Assembly (NCBI RefSeq): GCF_019175285.1
Contig: NC_056527.1
Span: 104,737,765 to 104,801,764, forward strand
DNA: 64,000 bases
Direction: 5' to 3'
Origin: Sceloporus undulatus
Taxonomy: Eukaryota > Chordata > Lepidosauria > Squamata > Phrynosomatidae
Below are positions 53,782 to 63,626 of the stretch, piece after piece (the first letter of the stretch is position 1; the number at the start of each line of letters is the position of its first letter). The position numbers and the translations under genes were made by a program. Under the pieces are notes generated by a model, which worked only from the letters and a program-made list of their open reading frames with translations, searched no databases and was not told the DNA's origin.

Positions 53782-54571
53782 ACCTTGGATGAGGCACACC
53801 CTCTCAGCCCCAGAAAAAGTTTGCCTTAGGGTTGCAATAAGTTGGAAGGCAAAAAATAACAACAATGGGAGTGGGGAACTTCTCTTGTTGAATTTCTGCT
53901 TGATAAAATATGTAGCAGTCCTGCCAGAAACCCTTATAAACTGCAACCTATCTATCGCCTTTCAAATTTCTAGATAACTTGGATCTGCAGACAAGTTTTA
54001 TTCTAATTTTATTCAGAAAGATACCAGCCATTCTTATGTTCCAGGACTCGGGAAACTAAAGCAAATGTTCAGATAACATATCCATGGGGTGCCGTGTTGG
54101 CCATACAGTAAATTACAATAACATCCAAAATCTAGAAATGCACAATATACATGTTGCAAGCTTCAAAATATGTTGTCTTTCAATGTCAAACACAAGGAAT
54201 TCTGGGAAACCTTGAGAAGCAAATACTTTCTACATGGTTTTTAAATTAATTTATTTTAATTCTTAAAAAACCCCTATATAAAGAAAATGCACGAACATCA
54301 TTGACTATGCACCCATCAATATATATTATAAACCATTTCCAGTGTGTTCAGAGTGCTTCCATTTCTCCTTTCAGTTGTTTTTGTAATAGCCCTGCAAGAT
54401 GATCAATTTTTAGTTTGAAGAGTTTAAGCTGGGATCTTACTGTCATTTGCTCTAGGAAATAGGTAGGCCAGAGGAATAAGAATTTATAATGTTGAATGTA
54501 CAACTCTAATAGTCCCAGTAACTTTTGAATAAGGGCAGCCATCCTTTAAGATGAGGAAGAATTGTGATTGC

Positions 54572-54803
54572 AGTCAGCCTTCCATTCCATATCCATGGAT
54601 TTTTGATCCACAAATTCAGTAATCCACAGTTTGAAAATATTCCTAAAAATATAAATTTCAAAAAATGAACTTGATTTTGTCATTCTATATAACAGACACG
54701 CTTTCACTATGCCACTGTTTAATGGGACTTGAGCATCCACAGATTTTGGTATCTACAGGGAATCTTGGAAATAAACCCAGCGGATACTAAGTGCCCACTG
54801 TAT
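54572..54803. mobile_element. Tigger/pogo-like MITE (copy B)
   Basis: This is the same insertion as 36578-36815, with several small indels. Confidence 0.5.
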
Positions 54804-55689
54804 TCACAAATCCCTGTTTCTTTTTTCACAGACACAGAAGAAACTGAAACCCAATAGTGCCCTGCCAAGGGCTAGCCAGTGTGTTTGCCGTTCTGTCAAG
54901 ACGACTGGAACTGGAAATTTTCAATTTAAGATTGTCACAGACCAACACTGGATCAAACCTGTTTTGAGACTGAACTATCTTAATTCGCACCTGGAATCAA
55001 TGGGAACATAGTTCAGAAGCTTTGAAAACACTGTAAGGCCTTTATAACTAATGTGGCTGTATTTAATCCAGGGAGTTTTGTTTTTCCTTCATGCTTCCTT
55101 TCTGTCTAAACACTGGATGTGTACATTTTTCCTTCTTACCCTTCCACATCCTAAGCTTTGGGGAGGGCTATAGATTTAAATAAATAACACATGCCCCAGA
55201 TGACGTGGAAGGTGTCTGTGTGTTGTTCTCCTCTTATTATTGGCCATGTGCCTATGCTGCTGTTAGCTGTGCATATGTGGAGCAAGCGAGAATACATGCT
55301 CCTCGAAGGGTGTATGTGAAACTGCCATTCTTGCCATTGGTTGTGTTAGTGGGCGTGTGTGGGGAGGGTGGTTGTGATTGGCTCCAATCCCCCCCCCAAA
55401 AAAAACCTTACAATACAAGCAGGTGCCAAGAATGACTACAGGGAGGGTGTGTTATTTCATTTTAAATACATAAGTACACACTGACTCATGCATGCCTTCA
55501 ACACACTGAAGTAACCTTCTCAACTCCTTGCCCCTTTTTATCCTCCTCCTTGTGCATTCATTTTTTCCTCATCTTTTTTTCTCATCCTTCCCATCTGCCT
55601 TTTTCCTAGACTGGAGGGGCTATTTCTGTTTGACAGTTTTTGTGGGTTTTTTGGGTCTATGTGGCCATGTTCTAGAAGAGTCTCTTCCT

Positions 55690-55724
55690 GACATTTCGCC
55701 AGCATCTGTGGCTGGCATCTTCAG
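55690..55724 (-). ncRNA. Hammerhead ribozyme-like motif (minus strand)
   Basis: The reverse complement reads CTGAAGA, stem GCCAGC/GCTGGC with loop CACAGAT, then GAAAT and GTC. It is the inverted partner of 56257-56291. The conserved C after GAAA is changed. Confidence 0.42.
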
Positions 55725-56256
55725 AGAATGCTTGCCAGGAAAGGAGGGGTGTGTGTGTGTGTGTGGCAGGCCTCAGGGTGGGAGCGTATGCACAAGAGGA
55801 TGAGTGTCTGCTCGACTAGTGCTCATTGTCTGCTGGGAAACCCCTGACCCTGGGAGATTTCCTATTTGCATTTGTTGAGTCTTCATCTTGCTGTCTTTCA
55901 GGACTGATAGCCAAACCTTGTTTACTTTAAGGGATTCCTCTTTCATGTTGAAATTGTCCAAATGTTTGTGGATTTCAATGGCTTCCCTGTGCATCCTGAC
56001 ATGGTAGTGGTTGGCCTGGTCCAGTCTTTTCAAACAGCATAGCCTCCCACCCTGAGGCCTGCCATTAGCAGCAGAACAATACACATGGAAATCACACTTC
56101 CTAGGGTCACACAGTATAATAATAGTAGTAGTAATATTATTATTATTATTTACTTATACCCTGCTCTTCAGCCAAAAGGCTTTCAGAGCAGCTTAGAAAT
56201 TGTTAACTGGACATTTCCCTGTCCTCATACCCAACTACTTTCGAGGCAAGCATTCT

Positions 56257-56291
56257 CTGAAGATGCCAGCCACAAATGCTGGCGAAACGTC
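56257..56291 (+). ncRNA. Hammerhead ribozyme-like motif (plus strand)
   Basis: CTGAAGA (a variant of CTGATGA) is followed by a perfect six-base-pair stem (GCCAGC/GCTGGC) closed by a 7-base loop, then GAAAC and GTC. This is the order of conserved hammerhead elements. The very short ACGT stem III is known from minimal ribozymes of Penelope-like elements, which act as dimers. Activity is not implied, as the CTGATGA block is altered. Confidence 0.5.
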
Positions 56292-56639
56292 AGGAAGAAA
56301 CTCTGCTAGAACATGGCCACACAGCCCAAAAAACCCACAAAAAACGATGGATGCTGGCCATGAAACTAAGCCTTCGACTTCACATATTTCTGTTTGTTTG
56401 CAAAGGGAACTAGTAGTAGCACTTCTGCCACTGTCTTCCCCTGAGGCTGAGAGAGTGTGACTTTGCCCAAGGGGCTGAAAAAAGGGAACACATGCTTCCC
56501 TCCTTAGCAGGGCTCTCCTTCCAGCATGGGACACTGGAGACACTGGAAAGAGGAGGGCTGTTCCTTGGCTGGCTTCCCAGCCCCAGCCTGCCTCCGCCTT
56601 CTGTCCTGACTGAGAGCCCCAGGAGGACTGGGAAGGCAA

Positions 56640-56762
56640 ACAGAGGCGCGGCTGGAGGCAAGGAAGGAGGGAGAGAGAGAGGCGTGTCAGGGGCGGAACC
56701 TTTCTTGGCGGCTCCGGAGCCCCCTCTCGCCGGCCCCATTAGACAGAAGCACCGCCGGCAGC
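56640..56762 (+). promoter_or_regulatory. BCAT2: CpG-rich leader/promoter of the next gene (probable BCAT2)
   Basis: The sequence turns GC- and CpG-rich only here, with a GC box (ggggcgg near 56691) and no TATA box, directly upstream of an ATG with donor. In base composition it stands out from the AT-rich flanks, as a CpG-island promoter would. Confidence 0.45.
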
Positions 56763-56801
56763 ATGGCAGCAGCTACTGCAGCCCCAAGGGCAGCTCGGAG
56801 G
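56763..56801 (+). CDS. BCAT2: Probable first coding exon of BCAT2 (mitochondrial branched-chain aminotransferase)
   Basis: The exon reads MAAATAAPRAARR and ends in a strong phase-0 donor AGG|gtaagt. The human BCAT2 first exon is equally tiny, starts MAAA and is also phase 0. In human BCAT2 is the next gene after HSD17B14 on the same strand. The Ala/Arg composition fits the start of a mitochondrial presequence. I found no second exon before the window ends, so the name rests on synteny plus the exon shape; another gene cannot be excluded. Confidence 0.45.
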
Positions 56802-57034
56802 GTAAGTGGGATGGGAGCCGAAGGGGAACAGGGATAGGCAGCCATCTCTGCATTAAGAGGGAAGGGGCCACGTTTTCCAGGGAGGAGGCGGGGGTAGAGG
56901 GGAGGGGTCCGTTTCATAAATAGCTCCGGGCGGAAACATGAACCCCACATTTTTAAAGGGATCCCCCATCTATTTTGTCCTTTCTAAAAGCATCCTCTGG
57001 CCTCCCTGGGTATACCCTCTCCCAGAGTTGTACA

Positions 57035-57440
57035 ATCCAAAGTTATAGCCGTGTTACTCAGTGTGTAGAGCAGTGGTCCCCAAACTGTACTCTCGCCTAA
57101 GGGTTTTTTTTGGACTACAGCTCCCATAATCCCAGACTGCTGGCCAACATGGCTGAGGCTTCTGGAAGCTGGAGTCCAACATCTCTTAAAGGGGACAGTT
57201 TGGGGAACCATTGATGTAGGGAGACCTTGTAGCACCTCTGAGACTCATTGAAAGAAAGTTGGTAGCATGAGCTTTCCTAGGCTTAAGTCTACTTCCTCAG
57301 GTGCATTTGGGGAAGTAGACTTAAGTCTATTAAGCCCTCATGCTGTCAACTTCTTTCTTTCAGTTAGTCTCAAAGGTGCTACAAGATCTCTCTAGGTACT
57401 GATTCTACAGACTAACACGGCTATGTCTTTGAATTCTACA
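57035..57440. mobile_element. Palindromic repeat, family 2, with a hAT-like MITE inserted
   Basis: Outer parts carry atagccgtgtta and actaacacggctatg at the two ends and the gacttaagtctac core. Inside, 57069-57217 is bounded by cagtggtccccaaactgt and acagtttggggaaccattg, hAT-type inverted ends, with gtgtagag and atgtaggg as a possible diverged 8-bp target duplication. Confidence 0.6.
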
Positions 57441-57691
57441 GCATTTGGAAAAGATCTCTCTACAGACCGAGTCCAAGCTTGATTTTCCTAGACAGAGTTA
57501 CACCTGACATATTGAAGGCTGAAGTGTAGGACATGTCCTGGAAAGGGAGGACGTCTGGTCATCCTGTCTCCAGTCATAGTCCAGTGCTCAAACTGCTATA
57601 CAACACTGTCTCTCATCTTCTCCAGATGTTTTCCCAATTCCTTAAGAGGTACTGACTTCCTTCCTACATCCTACATACTAGGATAGAAAGA

Positions 57692-57925
57692 CAGCATGGT
57701 GCAGTGGTTTGAGTGTTGGACTATTACTCTGGAGAAGAGGGTTCAAATTTCCACTCAGGCACAGAAACCCACTGGGTGACTTTGGGCAAGTCACACTCTC
57801 TCAGCCTTGGAGGAAGGCAAAGGCAACCCCCCCCCCCGACAAATCTTGCCAAGAAAACCCTGTGATAGGGTGGCCTTGGAGTCACCATAAGTCAAAACTG
57901 ACTACTAGAAGGCAGACAATAACAG
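57692..57925 (+). mobile_element. tRNA-derived SINE
   Basis: Head agcatggtgcagtggtttga and gggttcaaattt box-B-like segment, then gggtgactttgggcaagtca, a C-run and aaatcttgccaagaaaaccc, ending with a degraded A-rich tail. Confidence 0.7.
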
Positions 57926-58289
57926 TACATAGGATATTTGTTGGCTTTCTCCCCCGCCTGGGAATCTAGGCTATGATCCGTCTTCTTGACCATGTTTGCC
58001 ACCTTGGAGAGGCATTCCCCAATTCTTACCATCACAACTTGATTCCCATGATGTAGCTGTATTTCTCCTCTTTCCAACAGAACCATTCTGAAAAACCTCC
58101 ACTTCAGTGACATCCTGGAGTTATCTCTTGCATAAGATCACTTCTTGTTCAGCAGACAAATCTGTTTTTTTCCTTCGGCCAGATAAATTCCCACCATGTT
58201 GTTCTCCAAAGTAACATCATTGCCAACCTGAGAGGGGATGAGAATTATTAGTGTTGCATCCCAAAACGTTTCTTCAACTTACTGTATTT

Positions 58290-58500
58290 CTTTCTTTATG
58301 CAAAGGAATCTTGTAGCACCTTTGAGACTAACTGAATGAAAAGTAGAATTCAAAGACATAGCTGTGTTAGTTTGGGAAATGAATATGTAAAGGGATTTTG
58401 CAGCACCTTTGAGACTAATTCAAAAGTAGAAATTGGTAGCATGAGCTTTCATAGACTTTGAGTCTGTGAAAGCCTACGGAAGCTCATGCTTGTTATTGTT
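58290..58500. mobile_element. Palindromic repeat, family 2, rearranged pieces
   Basis: Several truncated pieces (aggaatcttgtagcaccttt, gacatagctgtgttagt, agcatgagctttcatagact) lie in tandem. Confidence 0.5.
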
Positions 58501-58725
58501 GTTGTTGCATGCCTTCAAGTCATTTCCAACTTGTGGTGACCCTAAGGCAAACCTATCATAGGGTTTTCTTGGCAAGTTTCTTCATAGTGGGATTGCCATT
58601 GTCATCTTCTGAGGCTGAGAAAGTATGACTTGTTTGAGGTCATCCAGTGGGTTTCATGGGCAAGCTGGGAATTGAACCCTGGTCTCCAGAGTCATAGTCC
58701 AACACTCAAACCACTATGCCACACT
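58496..58725 (-). mobile_element. tRNA-derived SINE
   Basis: The tail is at the left (ttgttgttgttgcatgcctt) and the tRNA-like head at the right (gggaattgaaccctggtctc on the plus strand). It directly follows the family-2 pieces. Confidence 0.7.
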
Positions 58726-61670
58726 ACTAATGTCTGTATTTCTGATAGTCTCAAAGATGCAGCAAGATTCCTTTCCATATTGAATGAGAGGGGTAGCATA
58801 ACCTTTCAAAGACCTGGTCAACTTCCTCAGAGGTACCACATTCCAACACTCCCTCCACCATTCATATGGTCATCCACCCACCCTGGCCTTAGGCAACATC
58901 TTTCCTCCTGTCTTTGTTCTTCAAAAACCATAGTTAAAACAGAACTTGTCACCTCATCCCATACCTGCATTTTTTGTATTTCTATGACTATTCATATAGT
59001 CTGATTAAAAAGGTCTTTGCTGGGCAACGTTTCAGTTCATGCCTTTGAGGAAGTGGACCAAATTTAGGAAAGCTTATGCTACAACTTCCTGCATGGCAGG
59101 GAGATGGACTGGATTGCCCTTGTGGTCTGTTCCATCTCTATGATTCTGTGAATTTCTTTTGACAGTTAATCTCAGAGGTCCCTTTGCATACTGATCCTCC
59201 CTTGTCTTCTTCACTCCTGCCCCTATGGATGCTTTAAACTGTTTCCCTTAGGTTCACAGCAATTAAATAAAGATTATTTCCTCTTCAGGGTGTATTTTGA
59301 AAGTGCAGTATCACCTTTTTCCTCTTAAGCGATTCTGAAAAAGTTCTCTTTTAGCTACTACTCCTCTCCTGTGACTTTATGAATGGAAGAAACTGAAATG
59401 TGAAGCCATGGGCTTAATGGAAAAAAACAGTTCCCTCCTGTTTTTCCCCTAGGTTTCCACTTTTCTTGGTAATATTACCAAGAAGGTGGTCTTTGGAAGC
59501 AGGCAAAAGCGTCTGAATTTAACTAGTGTCCTTAATCGTCGTGTTTCTAATGCTAGCAGTTCGGCAACACTTTAACAACTTTAACAAAGCACTTTCCAGT
59601 ACCTGGGCTTGGAACAGGGTTACAGAAGTTCACATTTCCTTATGAGAAATTACCGATTCCATTCTTTGGACGTATGGTGGCCCCACCTACTGAGGAAAGC
59701 AGGCGAAAGCACAGTCCAAAGGCATTCCTAAAGTAGAGGCTACCTTGTAAAAATGCTTCACACCAAACAGAAAAATAGAATTGGAACCTCCATTCTGTCC
59801 TCCCTAACCAGACAGGATTGCTCTTAGGCTATCAAAAACCTCTTTCTACTACCTTTAACCCTCCCATTACCACAGTGTCTTACATCTGGTTTTGGAGGGC
59901 CAAACAAATGCTTCCTTAAGCCCTATGCTTTAAGACTCCATTTAAATGATCTTAAACTGAATGTTTATCCTTAGCATGTAGAAGGGATGGGGAATATGTG
60001 GCCCTTCAGGTGTAGCTGGACTGCAGTTCCACCAGTGCTAGCCAGGAGTAGGCAGCTGGGAGGGATGATGGGAGATGCAGTTCAAAAACCTCTGGAAGAC
60101 CACCCATTCTCCAGCCCAGGCTTTTGCACTGTTGGTTCACTAGCTGACTTTCTGTCCCAATCCTGGAGCTGCCCTTCCTTTCACAGCCATGGTCCGTTGG
60201 CAGCACACCTCCCACTTTCTTTATTTATATTGGCACAGGATTCTTACCTTGAACACCGTGTTCTCTCTTCTGCTTCTCTTTAGTGGGGTTTTTTTTTTTT
60301 GGGGCCTTTCTTTCTGACATACATTTTGTGGAGAACTGAAACTTCATGATTAATGTGACTGATTGTGATTAGAGGCCTAGATTAGGTTTCTGCTGGAGAA
60401 AAGGAGAGTTAAAGTTATATTACTTGCCAGGGATAAAAAGAAGAATGTTCTACCAAAGACCTCAGAATTCAAGGCAACTGCTACTATTGTGTCTCTGCAC
60501 TCCATCCCTGTTGTCTTATCAAGGCCCGTGTCTTGTCTTTTCTGGGTGTTACGAGATAATGTTACATTTATTGGACAGGGTTGCACACACCCCACACCAA
60601 GAAATTCTAAATATTAGGCAGATTAACTTCAGTGCTTTTGTGGCGGATTAGGAAAGTGCTGTGGCCTAGATACAACAATGTGCGTTGGTATTCAAAATTG
60701 CCAAGAGAATCACAACTTTCTTCCACTTTATTTTCCAGTGCAGCATCCTATGATGCCAAAAAGGAGCAATTTCTAGAATGGATGGGCACTGCAGGAGGTG
60801 GTGGTGGGGAAATGGCCAGTTCTGGTGGGAGCAGCGGCATCTTGCATGAGTATGCTACTGGATCCTGGCCTCTGATGTCCAACTGTTGAACAGTTATCAT
60901 CCTGGCTGGTGGATTAGAGGAGCTGCAGTCAAAATAACGTTTATAAATTCTGAAGAAAGATCATAGCTGGCCTCCACTTCTCTCTTCTCTGTTGCAAAGG
61001 CAAGGGGAGGCTGCTAGAATTCTTGAACAGTAGGATCTCAGATTAGTGCTCATACATGGTGGTCATCCAGACATATGAACACAGGGAATTGTCTCCTCCT
61101 CCTTAAGCTTCGATTTTGCCTTTAGTTACACCCACAGTCTGTCCCTGACTCTGTTGAGGAATGTCAGGGTTCTCATTAAAAAAAAAAAAAACCCAAAGGA
61201 GATTACATAAACCCATTGTTCTGCCCACATCTGCTTTATTTTCTTGTGACCCTTAAGTAGGTTGCCTCAGGTGAGTTAAACCAGCAGAACCACCTTCATG
61301 TCCTTAGTTTTGACTAGGCTTCTGTAGAAGAGGAAAAGGGGAAAGACATAAAAAGAGACAAGAAGGAAAAGATAGAGCCTAAAAAGTTTGGGCATATGTC
61401 ATAAAACATGAATCTCATGTTTCAGACCAGGAAGTGTAAAAAAACCAAGTGATTTAGGGTTATGCAATTTATTGTTCTCATTCGTTGCCATCTTAATATT
61501 ATGTGGATTTAAAGTGGCCCTAGAGATGTAAACTTCCAGAAATGCTGAAGCCATTTTTGAAAAAAATACTATATTTTAGGAGAAAATTAAATATATATGG
61601 TAGTTTTCATATTAAACCTAAACTTGCTTTACTGCTTTAGCAACAGACCATTTTGTTCCTAATATAGGCC
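58726..61670. other. Probable BCAT2 intron 1 with repeat fragments
   Basis: It contains more family-2 scraps (58735-58830, 59010-59180) and a tccagatgtt-type MITE scrap (59995-60110). I looked for a BCAT2 second exon and found none that I can support. Confidence 0.4.
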
Positions 61671-61674
61671 CGGT

Positions 61675-62035
61675 ACAAATAGGCACTTTGTGGCACCCTG
61701 GGGCCGATTTTAGGGCTTGGGACTGCAGAGCGTCCACACGCTCCCTAACCCTAGTACATAATGGCACCACCATCGTGGTGGCCTCCTGTCTACATGGGGA
61801 CTGCCATCATGACGCAAGCGCTGTGCAGCATCCGCTCATTGCGGTGCTGCACTTGTATCATCGGTGTGCGCCAATGCACCAATGGCACACTCATGGCATC
61901 CGCTGCATGCACCAAAAAGAACCTGCTTTTTGGTGCAAAGGGAGGCCGCACAGTTTGGCTACTGCGGTGTCCCTCAGGAGCAAAACCGGGCACCTCCAAC
62001 CTGCCCTTTTGGAGCGGTCTGTAAAACCCCATAGT
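61675..62035. repeat. CpG-richer repeat-like block
   Basis: A 360-bp stretch with higher GC and CpG than its flanks and weak internal self-complementarity (caccatcgtggtgg; ggtgcatgcac-like). Open frames exist on both strands but no splice sites fit. It is probably a nonautonomous DNA element; the family is unknown. Confidence 0.35.
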
Positions 62036-62368
62036 TACCATATAATATTGTAATATTTGGCATATCTGTGAAACAGAAAAATAAGGTGGTTTTGTCAGTT
62101 CTTTTCTCTGAAATATAGCCTCCAGCACCTGGTATTCCTTGGCAATCCACCCCTCCCCAGTAACAGGCTTGACCCTGCTTATCTTCCAGAGTCAAAGGAT
62201 TGTGTGCCTTCAGGGTATTCAGGCCTTCTGAAGGAGTTCTAGTTACATATTTTGTATGTCAAGTTTGACGCAGCACTGAAAATACTGAAATCTTCAAGAC
62301 TGTACTGTATTTCCATTACAAACAATGAAGGTCCCCCTTTCCTGTTTACAGCGCTATATAAATAAAGC

Positions 62369-62369
<1 letters not shown>

Positions 62370-62409
<40 letters not shown>
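62370..62409. repeat. (AAT)n microsatellite
   Basis: About 13 AAT units. Confidence 0.9.
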
Positions 62410-62590
62410 CTTACATGTTGTATATATCAACTCTGAAAGCTCGCATAGCGCAATGGCTTGAGAATTGGACTATTACTCTGGAGACCAGAGTTCAAACTTC
62501 ATCTTGGCCATGAAAACCCACTGGGTGACAATGGGCAAGTCACATTCTCTCAGCCTCAGAGAATTAGAATGGCAAACCCCCTCTGAAGAC

Positions 62591-63175
62591 ATATGTAGGG
62601 AGATCTTGTATCACCTTAGAGACTACTGTATATACTTATATACTCGAAATTCTAGTCAAAAAATTGACCCGAAAAACCTGAGTCTACTTATCCATGGGTC
62701 AATGTAAGTACTGTACTATAACCCTGGTGAAAGACAAGAGTATAATTTGTCTTGGAAGCACTGATTCTCCTCTACTCTCTCATCCATCCAGCCTTAGTAT
62801 GAGCAGAGACAGTTATGCCTGCTGGAATTTTGTAAATTCTTTGGCACTGTTTTCTTTGCTTCATCCTTTAGATCCTTTGTTACATGCACCTAAGTTTTAC
62901 CCTTGACTTATCCATAGGTCATATCAAAATCCATAATTTTGACCCCAGAACCTACCCTCGACTTATACGTGAGGTCGACTTATAGTCGGGTATATACAGT
63001 AACCGAAAGAAAGAAGTTGGCAGCATGAGCTTTCGTAGACTTAAGCCTATTTCCTCAGATGCATTTGGATCTTAACTCTATGAAAGCTCCATGCTGCCAA
63101 CTTCTTTCTTTCCGTTAGTCTCTAAGGTGCTACTAAATCTCTCTACATACTGATTTTACAGACTAACACAGCTAT
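62591..63175. mobile_element. Palindromic repeat, family 2, nested in a SINE
   Basis: It holds gagatcttgtatcacctta and, after the inner insertion, gaaagaaagaagttggcagc, agcatgagctttcgtagact and the mirror half ending agactaacacagctatatct. It is flanked by the 10-bp duplication in the SINE. Confidence 0.7.
62626..62999. mobile_element. Tc1/mariner-type MITE inserted at TA
   Basis: The ends CTGTATATAC and GTATATACAG are perfect inverted repeats flanked by TA (62624-62625 and 63000-63001). Further in, cgacttatacgtgaggtcga forms its own palindrome. The host sequence reads gagacTAaccgaaag when the element is mentally skipped. Confidence 0.75.
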
Positions 63176-63434
63176 ATCTTTAAATTTTACCCCTCTGAAG
63201 AAATTTGCCAAGAAAACCCCATGATAGGGTTGACCTATGGTCACCACAGTTGTAAACAACTGGAAGGCACACATCAACACGAAATTAAAGGCAAACCACC
63301 TCTTGATTATTCCTTGCCTAAGAAAACCCTATGAAATCCACGGGGTCACTATAAGTTGATAGGCAACTTGAAGGCACACATATATATTCAAGTCTCCCTC
63401 TACTGGTTGTGAATAAGCTTCCTAATTGCCTTAA

Positions 63435-63626
63435 TTAGAGGTTGACTTTTGTGGTCAGAGGATAGAATTTCACATCTGCTGTAAAGTTGGGATTGGCTTC
63501 TGCCACATGCAGCTTATGCAATGTTTCCTGGAAATTGCTCTCCTTTTTTTCTCTTTTGGCAGCTTTAGGATTCAGCCTGGATGTTTGTCTCTTCTTTTGC
63601 CTCAGTTGCTGTAGGAGCTGCTCTTT
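63435..63626 (-). CDS. Possible terminal coding exon of an unidentified gene
   Basis: Reading leftward from 63626, an acceptor (ctttaaatcgcag) is followed by 63 open codons and a TAA. The start, KEQLLQQLRQKKRQ, is strongly helical and basic; the segment ends KFYPLTTKVNL. I see no repeat homology and no recognised family. It is opposite in strand to the three named genes and would lie inside or beyond BCAT2 intron 1. It may be a chance open frame. Confidence 0.3.
   Translation of the reverse strand, partial: KEQLLQQLRQKKRQTSRLNPKAAKREKKESNFQETLHKLHVAEANPNFTADVKFYPLTTKVNL

Larger units (their letters stand above)
43696..55841 (+). repeat. Direct repeat copy B (12.1 kb), carries the intact exons
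   Basis: This copy is homologous to copy A and keeps all four HSD17B14 coding exons in frame. Its left edge abuts the 5' end of the L1 exactly. Its right edge runs on without interruption into unique sequence (the Penelope-like fragment and then the BCAT2 leader), whereas copy A stops at the gap. Confidence 0.9.
55636..56346 (-). mobile_element. Penelope-like element fragment with inverted terminal pieces
   Basis: About 100 bp at 55636-55735 is repeated in inverted orientation at 56245-56346. Between them the minus strand reads NHYHVRMHREAIEIHKHLDN and FNMKEESLKVNKVW, which I recognise as the end of the endonuclease region of Penelope-like retroelements. Each inverted piece contains a hammerhead-ribozyme-like core, as known for the pseudo-LTRs of this group. 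It is a heavily truncated fossil. A short AT-repeat-bearing segment (56085-56245) of other origin lies between the body and the right piece. Confidence 0.6.
62432..63275 (+). mobile_element. tRNA-derived SINE split by a nested insertion
   Basis: The head (cgcatagcgcaatggcttga, ccagagttcaaac) and body end at 62590; the 3' part resumes near 63182 with ctctgaagaaatttgccaag and ends ggaaggcacacatcaaca. The sequence ccctctgaag is present at both break points, as a 10-bp target duplication. Confidence 0.75.

Noticed and set aside
25561-55841. A real tandem duplication giving HSD17B14 alternative 3' exon sets
   Set aside because: Indels concentrate in copy A, its right end is a placeholder gap, and its left end coincides with the L1 junction. 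An assembly cause is simpler, though only reads can decide.
56410-56950. Long open frames on both strands around the probable BCAT2 leader
   Set aside because: GC-rich DNA has few stops; the frames overlap each other and ignore the splice donor at 56802.
59450-59500. A short exon-like stretch (acceptor near 59454, donor near 59486)
   Set aside because: Its translation (VSTFLGNITKK) does not fit BCAT2 exon 2 and nothing else supports it.
61688-62128. Overlapping open frames of 87-121 codons on both strands
   Set aside because: They lie in a repeat-like GC-richer block; there are no splice sites and no recognisable protein.
62432-62520. A tRNA gene
   Set aside because: The head keeps box-like segments but cannot form a full cloverleaf, and it continues into a SINE body.
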